This document shows positions 52,337 through 59,948 of a stretch of 64,000 nucleotides of DNA, piece after piece. Source of the stretch: Promicromonospora thailandica (GTDB lineage Bacteria; Actinomycetota; Actinomycetes; Actinomycetales; Cellulomonadaceae); assembly GCF_024171955.1 (NCBI RefSeq), contig NZ_JAMTCS010000010.1, positions 124,001 through 188,000 of the forward strand. The letters run 5' to 3'. Below the pieces are notes generated by a model, which searched no databases, was not told the DNA's origin, and saw nothing but the letters and a program-made list of their open reading frames with translations. The translations under genes were made by a program, and so were the position numbers. Every line of letters begins with the position of its first letter. Positions within the stretch are counted from its first letter, which is position 1.

Positions 52337-54379
52337 TCAGCCCTTGGCGTCCGCGTAGCTCTCGGTCACCGCGACGCTGAGCGGGAAGTCGACGGGGAAG
52401 TCGCCGAACAGGAGCCTGCCGGCCTCGTCGGCAGCTTCCCGCACCTCGTGCGCGACGGCGTCGGCGAGGTCGGCGGGGGCGTGCACCACCACCTCGTCGT
52501 GCAGGAAGAACACGAGGTGCGGACGGCGGTCGAACGGCGCGGGGGCCAGACCCGCCGCCGCGACCGTGCTCTCGCCGAGGGCCCAGAGCCGACGCCGGAT
52601 CGAGGCGATCCAGCACAGTGCCCACTCGGCCGCCGTGCCCTGCACCACGAAGTTGCGGGTGAACCGGCCCCAGGACCGTGTCTGGCTGCGGGCTCGGGAC
52701 TGCGCGTCGGCCCCCGCGTCCTCGTCGAACGCGGAGCCCTGCACGGCCGCCCACGAGTCGCCGGGCGGCGGGGAGCTGCGCCCGAGCCGGGTCGTGACCA
52801 CCTCGCCCCGCTCCCCCGCCCGGGCAGCCCGCTCGACCAGCTCGATGGCCTGCGGGAACGCTCGGGCGAGCCGAGGCAGCACTTGCGCGCTGACGCCCGT
52901 GGTGCCCCCGTACATGGCGCCCAGCATGCCGACCTTCGCGTGCTCCCGGGTGTCGACCGCGCCCGCCGCGACGATGCCCGCGTACATGTCGGTGTTCGCA
53001 CCGTCCTTGCTGCGGCCGGCAGCGGCCATCCGCTCGTCGCGTGCCAGGGCGGCGAGCACCCTCGGTTCGAGCTGCGCGGCGTCGGCCACGACGAACGTCC
53101 AGCCCGGGTCGGCGACCACCGCACGGCGGACCGTGTGCGGAAGCTGCAGCGCACCCCCGCCGGTGCTCGCCCACCGGCCGGTGACGACCCCGCCCACCAC
53201 GTACTCCATGCGGAAGCGCCCGTCCGGCGCCCAGGTGTCGAGCCAGTTCCAGCCGTTGGCGGTGTACAGGCGGTAAAGGCCCTTGTACTCGAGCAGCGGG
53301 GCGATCACGGGGTGGTCGAGCTTCTCCAGCTCCCACTTGCGCAGGCTGCGAGCGCCCACGCCCGCGTACTCCATGGCGCGCAGCAGGTCGGGGTGGGAGT
53401 CGGGGTTCAGCGTGGGCGGCGCGTCGAGGGCTTCCCGGATCCGGTGGGCCAGGGCCTCCAGCCGGGCCGGCCGGGCGCCCGGCCGAGGCCGCGGGCCCAG
53501 CGCGTCCGTCAGGATCTGGTCGTGGACGTCACCCCGCCACGGCAGCCCGGCGTGGTGCATCTCGGCCGCGGCGAGCGCCCCCGCCGACTCGGCCGCGAGC
53601 AGCAGCCGCAGACGCCCCGGATCGGTGCTGTCCTTGATCGCGGCGAGCTGTGCGACGAGCTCCGCGACAGGGTCGAGCGGCCCGGGGGTGTCGTCCGTCG
53701 CACGCGACCCGGTGCCCGGGCCTCGGTGGGTGCCCGGTCCGTCGTCGTCTCGGTCGGCGTCCCTGCCGGTGTCACTCCTGTTGTCACTGCTGTCGGTCCT
53801 GCCCGCGTCTCTGCCGTCGGTCCTGCCCGTGTCTCTGCGGTCGGTCCTGCGATCAGTCCTGTCCTCGGTCCTGCCCGCGTCTCTGCCGTCGGTCCTTGCG
53901 GGCCTGCCGCCATAGCCTGCCGCGGCACGGGCGCCGAAAGCGGAGCCACGCGCTGCCGGGCGTGGTGCGGCGACGATCTCGCCGAGCTCGAAGAGTGGTT
54001 CGGCCCCGGGGTGCCGGTCCGGCCGGGTGAGCGCCGCCGCGGTCGGCCCGCCCGGGGGCGGGACGGGACTGAGCCTGTCCCAGGCGGTGGGCCCCGCCTC
54101 GGCGAGCGCCGTGTGGGCGGTGAGAGCGGATGCGCGCAGCACGGCGTGCGCGAGTCGGAGGTCGTGCGCACGGTCGATGCGGACTCCGTCGGCCAGGAGG
54201 CCCGGGTACCAGCTGTTCGTGTCGTCCCAGGTCCAGCGGGTCTGTCGCGTCTCGTCCGCGGCGACCTCCCGGGCCAGTGCGGTTCCGTCCACGACCCGCG
54301 CAGGCTCCTCGGGCACGCCGGTGTCGGACACCGCCCGTAGGCCGATGCCGGAGCTGTCTCGCGAGACCACCGTGTGCAT
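52337..54379 (-). CDS. PolA-like DNA polymerase (bifunctional 3'-5' exonuclease/polymerase family)
   Basis: 680 residues from ATG 54379. Polymerase motifs are kept: motif A VVADAAQLEPRVLAAL, motif B REHAKVGMLGAMYGG (Arg, Lys, Tyr kept; Phe is Leu), motif C FFLHDEVVVHAP. The N-terminal exonuclease-like region (TWDDTNSWYPGLLADGVRIDRAHDLRLAHA in outline) lacks a clear DxE motif and is split by a ~70-residue Arg/Asp/Thr-rich low-complexity insert (53749-53920). It is a common second family-A polymerase of actinobacteria; a repair role is inferred. Shares a short divergent promoter region with the HNH gene. Confidence 0.85.
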   Translation of the reverse strand: MHTVVSRDSSGIGLRAVSDTGVPEEPARVVDGTALAREVAADETRQTRWTWDDTNSWYPGLLADGVRIDRAHDLRLAHAVLRASALTAHTALAEAGPTAWDRLSPVPPPGGPTAAALTRPDRHPGAEPLFELGEIVAAPRPAARGSAFGARAAAGYGGRPARTDGRDAGRTEDRTDRRTDRRDTGRTDGRDAGRTDSSDNRSDTGRDADRDDDGPGTHRGPGTGSRATDDTPGPLDPVAELVAQLAAIKDSTDPGRLRLLLAAESAGALAAAEMHHAGLPWRGDVHDQILTDALGPRPRPGARPARLEALAHRIREALDAPPTLNPDSHPDLLRAMEYAGVGARSLRKWELEKLDHPVIAPLLEYKGLYRLYTANGWNWLDTWAPDGRFRMEYVVGGVVTGRWASTGGGALQLPHTVRRAVVADPGWTFVVADAAQLEPRVLAALARDERMAAAGRSKDGANTDMYAGIVAAGAVDTREHAKVGMLGAMYGGTTGVSAQVLPRLARAFPQAIELVERAARAGERGEVVTTRLGRSSPPPGDSWAAVQGSAFDEDAGADAQSRARSQTRSWGRFTRNFVVQGTAAEWALCWIASIRRRLWALGESTVAAAGLAPAPFDRRPHLVFFLHDEVVVHAPADLADAVAHEVREAADEAGRLLFGDFPVDFPLSVAVTESYADAKG
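53749..53920 (-). repeat. Degenerate 12/15-bp repeats inside the polymerase gene
   Basis: Repeated CGGTCCTGCC(C)GTGTCTCTG-type units encode TDGRDAGRTD-like repeats in the linker. Confidence 0.75.
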
Positions 54380-54450
54380 GGACCCCAGTGTGCCGTGAGC
54401 CACTGACATCGGGAGGTCGGCGGACCGTTGGTCGACCCGTGCATGAAAAG

Positions 54451-54459
54451 TTATCCACA
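54451..54459 (+). promoter_or_regulatory. Single perfect DnaA-box-like sequence
   Basis: TTATCCACA, in the gap between the polymerase and HNH genes. One box only; no cluster. Confidence 0.35.
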
Positions 54460-54481
54460 GATATCTAGATCGCCTGCCATC

Positions 54482-54497
54482 AGGAACGCCTGTTCGA
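54482..54497 (+). promoter_or_regulatory. LexA (SOS) box-like sequence
   Basis: GAAC-GCCT-GTTC in AGGAACGCCTGTTCGA, close to the actinobacterial LexA consensus TCGAAC-N4-GTTCGA, and overlapping a GATAGT -10-like element (54496-54501). Confidence 0.5.
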
Positions 54498-54550
54498 TAG
54501 TGTCGAGGAACCGCGGACAGGCTGCGGCAGGGGTTCGAGGGGGTGACGAG

Positions 54551-56245
54551 ATGGTGCTGCGGGACCCAGGTGCGCCCTCGTCAGACACGCGCCCGTTCGA
54601 GGAGATCGTCGCGGACCTCCGGATACTGACGCAGGAGCTGATCCACACAGCCGGACCGCTGGCTTTGAACGAGGCGACGACCGCCGGCCCGTCCGGTATC
54701 GGTCCTCGCCTCGCCGCCGCCTCCCCGGAGCTGCGTGCGCTGTGCGTGCAGCTCGACGTGCTGCGTATGACCTGGCTGCCACGCATCGAGTCCGACGGAC
54801 TGTGGGCGCTCGACGGCTCCCGGACTTTCCGGACCTGGCTCGCCCGGCGCGAGAAGGTGACCCTGCGGACCGCGAGCCGGGAGGTGCTCACCGCCGAGCG
54901 GCTGCTCGCGCATCTCCCGGCCACCCTCACCGCCGCCCTGGAGGGCCGGATCGGGATGGACCAGGTACGGGCGATGGTCGACGTGGGACCGACGTCCGAG
55001 GAGCGCCGGAGGGCCCTGGCGGCGCCTATCGACCCGGCGCCCATCGATCCTGATCCAGTGCCGACCGGTGACGTGGCGGGCGCTGATGGTGCGGGTGCCG
55101 ACACCGGCATCGACGGCGCGGAGGATGGAGAGGGCGACGCGGTGGACGGCGGCGCTCCGGGCGACGGCGCTCCGGGCGACGGCACCTCCGACGGTGGTCC
55201 GGCCGGGGACGTCTCGGATGCCGGAGCCTCGCCGTCGGGCGCCTCCGGACCGACCGGCGAGGAGGTGCTCCTCGACCTGGCCGATCAGCACGGCCCGCTC
55301 ATGTTCCGGCGGCTCGTCGACCGGTTCGCGCAGGTGGCCGACCCCGACGCCGACGAGCGCGGCTACAAGGTCGCCTCGGACCGGGAGCACCTCGACGTGG
55401 CCAAGACCTTCGGGGGCTACCACGTCCACGGGTTCCTCACCGACGAGCACGGCGAGGCACTGCGCGCCGCGATGGACTCGGTGATGGGCGCCCCCACGCC
55501 GGGCGACGACCGCAGTCCCACCCAGCGGCGCGCCCAGGCCCTTGCCGACCTCGCCCGCACCGTGCTCGACAACGGCCGCACGGGATCGGGCGCCTCCGTG
55601 CGGCCGCACGTCACCGTCACGGTGTCGTGGACCGAGCTGAACCGCCTGACGACTCGGTTCGCCCCGGGCAGCTCGGTGACCGTCGGCGGCACCAGCACCA
55701 CCGGCTCGAAGGTCGGCGAGGCGGTGCTGTTCGACCGATCGACCGGGCCGGCGGGCGCCGGTTCACCGCTGACCGACGTCACCGCGGCGCCCCCTCGCTT
55801 CGGCATCTCCGGCTCGCTGGTACCCACCGCCACGCTGCGGCGGCTGCTCTGCGACTCGGCGGTGACACGTGTCGTCTTCGGGGCGGACGGGCAGGTGCTC
55901 GACGTCGGACGGGCGCAACGGACCGTCACCGGGCAGATGCGTCGCGCCGTGATCGCCCGGGACAGGCATTGCGTCTACCCGGACTGCACCCAGCCACCCG
56001 CGCGCTGCGAGGTGCACCACGCCGAACGCCACTGGGCCCAGGGCGGGAGCACCAGCGTGTCGAACTCGGCCCTGCTGTGCTGGCACCACCACGACCTGGT
56101 CGACACCACCGGGATCGCCATGCGCTGGACCGGGAACCCGGACGGAGCCCGACACTCGGGGTGGACGTTGACGGATCGACACGGCCGCGAGATCCGGCCG
56201 ATGGGTCGTTCCTCCAGAGCGACCCTGACGGAGCGGTCCGCATGA
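54551..56245 (+). CDS. DUF222 / HNH endonuclease (13E12 repeat family)
   Basis: 564 residues from ATG 54551 (AGGGGGTGA upstream). An N-terminal DUF222 helical domain (about 20-200), a Gly/Asp-rich linker (about 160-240) and a C-terminal HNH nuclease: RDRHCVYPDC, CEVHHAERHW, NSALLCWHHHDLVD, with paired cysteines and the HNH histidines intact. Homologues in M. tuberculosis (13E12 family) are damage-inducible through LexA; the box at 54482-54497 suggests the same here. Often multicopy and possibly mobile. Upstream in-frame ATGs (54428) lack support. Confidence 0.88.
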   Translation: MVLRDPGAPSSDTRPFEEIVADLRILTQELIHTAGPLALNEATTAGPSGIGPRLAAASPELRALCVQLDVLRMTWLPRIESDGLWALDGSRTFRTWLARREKVTLRTASREVLTAERLLAHLPATLTAALEGRIGMDQVRAMVDVGPTSEERRRALAAPIDPAPIDPDPVPTGDVAGADGAGADTGIDGAEDGEGDAVDGGAPGDGAPGDGTSDGGPAGDVSDAGASPSGASGPTGEEVLLDLADQHGPLMFRRLVDRFAQVADPDADERGYKVASDREHLDVAKTFGGYHVHGFLTDEHGEALRAAMDSVMGAPTPGDDRSPTQRRAQALADLARTVLDNGRTGSGASVRPHVTVTVSWTELNRLTTRFAPGSSVTVGGTSTTGSKVGEAVLFDRSTGPAGAGSPLTDVTAAPPRFGISGSLVPTATLRRLLCDSAVTRVVFGADGQVLDVGRAQRTVTGQMRRAVIARDRHCVYPDCTQPPARCEVHHAERHWAQGGSTSVSNSALLCWHHHDLVDTTGIAMRWTGNPDGARHSGWTLTDRHGREIRPMGRSSRATLTERSA

Positions 56246-56313
56246 CCGGCGGGGGCGGTCGTGCGGGCGCCCGCCGGTTGAGCAGGGAGCACGGTCATCC
56301 GGAAGCACGCCGG

Positions 56314-56361
56314 GCGACCGGCGTAGCGACCGGCGCGGTGACCGGCGCCGTGACCGGCCGG
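56314..56361. repeat. Four 12-bp tandem repeats between the HNH and SWIM genes
   Basis: Units starting 56314, 56326, 56338 and 56350 (consensus GYGACCGGCGCG). Intergenic on both strands; the rest of the gap 56246-56418 shows nothing else. Confidence 0.8.
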
Positions 56362-56418
56362 TGCCGGATGACGCGTCCGCGCCGCAGTGCCGCGGGGCCC
56401 GCGGCCACGCCCGGCTGG

Positions 56419-58728
56419 TCAGCCGGTCACATCGACCACCGCCTTGGCCCGGCCCACCACGAAGGCGGCCTGCAGTACCACCTCGGGCGACAGAGTGGTA
56501 CCAAGGAGTCCCCCGGCGGTCCGCTCCACCGTGACCAGTCCCAGGTCCCGGGCAAGGTTGCGGGCCTGCTCGACGTCGGACCGTTGCCGGGCGGTCAGCG
56601 TCGGGCGGCCGGTAGCCGCGACCGCGACGAGGACATCGCTCAGCAGAACGGTCACCCGTCGCACGGGACTCGGCGGTGCGGCGGGCGTCCGGACCGTCCG
56701 TGCGCCGGCCGTTTGGGTGCGGAGCTTCCGGATCCGGCGGCGCCAGAAGTCCCAGTAGCTGCGCTCGAGCGACCAGGCGGGCGTGATCGTGGGGCTGACG
56801 AGTCGGATCGCCGCCTTGTCCCGCACGAACAGGCCGACCGGCTCGTCCCGGCCCTCGCGGCGCTCGATCGTCACCGCCACGAGCCGCGACCTGACCGACA
56901 GCAGCGTCTCCACCGCCGACTCGTCCGACACCGGCAGTCGCAGCAGCCGGGACTCGCCGTCGGAGGCGACGATCGTGAGCGTCATCTCCTGGCGCACGTC
57001 GTCGATCCCGACGTCGCCGACGTCCCGGACCATGACCAGCCTGACTCCGGCCGGGCGGCGCCCGAACCCGACGACGTCACGCGGGCGCACTCCCGCGCCG
57101 GTGCGTTCGGCGATCGCCCGCAGCTCGTCCAGGTCGAACCCGTCGCCGTCGAGCCGACGGAGCACGGGCCGTCCGCCCGCGCCCAGGGCGCCGTCCGGCG
57201 TGATCCGGACCGAGGGGAGGCTGAACGGCCCCTCGCAGAGCGCGCTCAGGGACCGATCCCACAGGAGGGGGGAGGTCCAGCTCCGACGGAACCGCAGGTC
57301 GGTGCCCGCGGGACGCCCGGTCACGACCTGCCGCACCCGCCCACCGGCGTGGCCCGCGGGCGTGGTCGATCGCGCGTCCTGGTGGGCGCCCAGGGCGGCG
57401 CCGACATCCGGGCCGGTACCTACACCTGGGCGGGTTCCCACGTCCGGACCGGTGCGCGCTCCTGCGTCCACGTCCGACCTGTTGCGCGAGCTCGGGCCGA
57501 TGCCTGCGTCCGAGGCCGCGGGCGATACCGCGTCCGAGGCCTGATCGGAGGCCGGGTCCGACGCCAGATCGGACGCCGGATCAGAGGCCGGGTCCGACGC
57601 CAGATCGGACGCCAGATCGGAGGCCGGGTCCGAGGCCGCGTCCGGACCGGCACCCGCGTCCCAGCCCAGGTAGGCGAGCCCGCGGGACCCGCTCTGGGAC
57701 GTCCACCACCGGACACCGAGGGGCACCCAGCGGTCGACGGTGATCTCGTCGTCGGCGTCCTTGCCCGTCGCGGAGACCCATTCCCGGGACGCGCCGCCAC
57801 CGGCACCCGCGCGGTCTCCAGCTCCCGCACGGCTGCCACCCGGTGCTCGCTGGGCGTCTGTCCCCGTGACCGCACCGTCCAGCGTGCGCTGCAGCACCTC
57901 GCACATGCCCCAGACCTCAGCGAACGTGTCGAGCAGGTCGGACTCGGTGACGGCGTCGTCGCGGCCCGCTAAACCCGCGACCTGCCCGCCCGCGACGCGC
58001 AGCAACCCGTCGAATCGCACCGTGCCCACGCGGTCGAAACCGGCCAGCCGTACCCGTCCGGCGAGCAGGCCCAGCGACTCCGCGTCGTCGGGGCCGAGGT
58101 GCGAGAGCCCGCCCGACATCAGCCGGGCGACGACGTCGCGCACCTCCGCGAGCGCCTCCCGTCGGCGGCGCAGCACCGCCGGGGACGGCGGTCGTGCCTC
58201 GGCCACGGTCGATGCCGGGCCGGCAGTGAGGGCCGGCACGGCCGTGCCACCGGAGAGAGACCCAGCGGCCTCCGGCCCGACGGCGACCGACCGCCCGCCA
58301 CCGGAGCCATCGTCGGCTCCGACAACAACGGCGCCGCCCGCACCCGATCCGCCGCCCCCCGGGACGCCGACTCCCGGGACACCGGCCCCCGACCCGCCGG
58401 CACCCGGGCCACCGCTGTCCGGCCCGCCAGCAGGCGCGACCCCAGCCGCCCACAGGCATGCCGTCAGGACGTGCTGGCACACGCCTGCCGTCGGGCACGC
58501 GCACGAGACGGCCGCCGGTCCGCGGCCGTCGACCTGGACGGTCGCTCCCGCCACGTCCAGGACCGCACCCTGGGCGTCGGCGGAGGTGACCGTGACGGCG
58601 TCGTCGGCCAGCGCCTTGCGCGCCCTGCGCAGCAGGCCGGCGTTGCCGAGTGCCTTGAGCGCGTCGTCGCCGAGGCCGGCGTAGGGCGCGGCCCAGTCGT
58701 ACGTCGGCTCCACGATGGTGTCGGTCAC
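56419..58728 (-). CDS. SWIM zinc finger protein, YehQ-like
   Basis: 769 residues. An N-terminal SWIM finger has Cys76-x-Cys78 and Cys84-x-His86 (VSCACPTAGVCQHVLTACLW), and later conserved blocks include VRWWTSQSGSRGLAYL and GRPTLTARQRSDVEQARNLAR. The middle contains long Gly/Pro and Ala-Ser-Asp repeats. SWIM domains bind nucleic acid or protein. Last gene of the MoxR-DUF5682-VWA-SWIM operon; its GTG overlaps the VWA stop by four bases (GGAGGTG upstream). Confidence 0.8.
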   Translation of the reverse strand: MTDTIVEPTYDWAAPYAGLGDDALKALGNAGLLRRARKALADDAVTVTSADAQGAVLDVAGATVQVDGRGPAAVSCACPTAGVCQHVLTACLWAAGVAPAGGPDSGGPGAGGSGAGVPGVGVPGGGGSGAGGAVVVGADDGSGGGRSVAVGPEAAGSLSGGTAVPALTAGPASTVAEARPPSPAVLRRRREALAEVRDVVARLMSGGLSHLGPDDAESLGLLAGRVRLAGFDRVGTVRFDGLLRVAGGQVAGLAGRDDAVTESDLLDTFAEVWGMCEVLQRTLDGAVTGTDAQRAPGGSRAGAGDRAGAGGGASREWVSATGKDADDEITVDRWVPLGVRWWTSQSGSRGLAYLGWDAGAGPDAASDPASDLASDLASDPASDPASDLASDPASDQASDAVSPAASDAGIGPSSRNRSDVDAGARTGPDVGTRPGVGTGPDVGAALGAHQDARSTTPAGHAGGRVRQVVTGRPAGTDLRFRRSWTSPLLWDRSLSALCEGPFSLPSVRITPDGALGAGGRPVLRRLDGDGFDLDELRAIAERTGAGVRPRDVVGFGRRPAGVRLVMVRDVGDVGIDDVRQEMTLTIVASDGESRLLRLPVSDESAVETLLSVRSRLVAVTIERREGRDEPVGLFVRDKAAIRLVSPTITPAWSLERSYWDFWRRRIRKLRTQTAGARTVRTPAAPPSPVRRVTVLLSDVLVAVAATGRPTLTARQRSDVEQARNLARDLGLVTVERTAGGLLGTTLSPEVVLQAAFVVGRAKAVVDVTG
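57529..57648 (-). repeat. About ten 12-bp tandem repeats inside the SWIM gene
   Basis: Units such as CAGATCGGACGC and CGGGTCCGAGGC repeat in register from 57529 to 57648 and encode Ala-Ser-Asp-(Pro/Leu). Confidence 0.85.
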
Positions 58729-59948
58729 GTGAGCACCTCCCCCAGCCACTCGGCGAACCGTTCAGGCGTGAGCGCGGCGACCTCCATGCCGCACTCGGCC
58801 AGCAGGCGTGCCGTGCCGTGGTCGTAGGCGGGCTCTGCGGCCTCGTCCAGCGCGGCGAGACCGAGCATGGTCACGCCCGACGACGCCATCCGCCGGACCC
58901 CCGCGAGCAGGTTGGACACCGATCCGCCCTCGTAGAAGTCGCTGACCAGCGCCACGACGGTCCGCGACGGGTTGCGCACCTGCTGCTCCGCGTACCGCAC
59001 GGCACGCGCGATGTCGGTACCGCCGCCGAGCTGCGCCGTCATGAGCACGGTGACGGGGTCGTCGGCCACGTGCGTCATGTCGACCACCGACGTGTCGAAG
59101 AGGTAGAGCTGCACGTTCACCCCGGGCAGGCCGGAGAGGATTCCCGCGCACACCGCGGAGTACAGCAGCGACGGCGCCATGGACCCGGACTGGTCCACGA
59201 GCAGGATGACGTCCCAGGTCAGCGTGCGCTTGGCCCGCGCCGAGAAGCGGACGTCCTGCACGGTCATGCGACCGTCGGCGTCGACCCGGCCGAGGTTGGC
59301 CCGGAGGGTGCGCTTCCAGTCGAAGTTCCGCGCGACGCGGTGCATCGAGCGGCGCGACCGGTCGATACGGCCGTTGACCGCCGTGGCGAACCGGGGCCGC
59401 AGTCGCCGCACGATGTCGTCGACGACCCGCTGGATCACCCGGCGCAGGCCCGCCGCCGCGCGGTCGTTCAGGGACCCGCGCACCTGCAGCATCGCGACGG
59501 CCAGCTCACGCGAGGGCTCCAGGCTCTCGATCGCCGTGTCGTCCTGGAGCAGCTCCGTGAGACCGTAGCGGCTGACGGCATCGACCTGCATGCGCTCGAA
59601 GGTCTCGCGCGGGAAGAGGCTCCCGGCCTCGCTGAGCCAGCCGAGCGCCGTGACGTCCACGCCGTGCGGCTGCGACCCGCCGAGACCGGCGCTCCGCCCG
59701 GAGCCTCCGCCGGCACGGTCGCCGCCTCCCGTCCGGTGACCCCGGGCCGTGTACTCGCGGTCGTACAGGTAGCTCAGGGACCGCTCCAGGCCCTGGTCCT
59801 GCTGCCCGACGGACAGCTCGTCGGCCGCGTACCGGCCCAGCACCAGGCGCCAGCGCCGGGCCGCCTCGTCGTCGGCGGCTGTGCAGGTTGTCATGCCGGG
59901 CGTTGCAGTGGGGCCGGACGGCGCCGCCCCCGGGTCGATCACGTTCAC
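58725..59948 (-). CDS. VWA (von Willebrand factor A) domain protein, YehP-like
   Basis: 407 residues. A helical N-terminal half (LGRYAADELSVGQQDQGLERSL...) precedes a VWA domain (about 244-407) with the MIDAS motif Asp252-x-Ser254-x-Ser256 (VDQSGSM) and the later GGGTDIARAV threonine. MIDAS VWA proteins bind metal and partner proteins; with MoxR ATPases they act as adaptor or chelatase-like pairs. Overlaps both neighbours by four bases. Confidence 0.88.
   Translation of the reverse strand: MNVIDPGAAPSGPTATPGMTTCTAADDEAARRWRLVLGRYAADELSVGQQDQGLERSLSYLYDREYTARGHRTGGGDRAGGGSGRSAGLGGSQPHGVDVTALGWLSEAGSLFPRETFERMQVDAVSRYGLTELLQDDTAIESLEPSRELAVAMLQVRGSLNDRAAAGLRRVIQRVVDDIVRRLRPRFATAVNGRIDRSRRSMHRVARNFDWKRTLRANLGRVDADGRMTVQDVRFSARAKRTLTWDVILLVDQSGSMAPSLLYSAVCAGILSGLPGVNVQLYLFDTSVVDMTHVADDPVTVLMTAQLGGGTDIARAVRYAEQQVRNPSRTVVALVSDFYEGGSVSNLLAGVRRMASSGVTMLGLAALDEAAEPAYDHGTARLLAECGMEVAALTPERFAEWLGEVLT

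Noticed and set aside
54451-54459. DnaA box as a sign of a replication origin
   Set aside because: Only one box, no cluster, no dnaA/dnaN genes and no AT-rich unwinding region.
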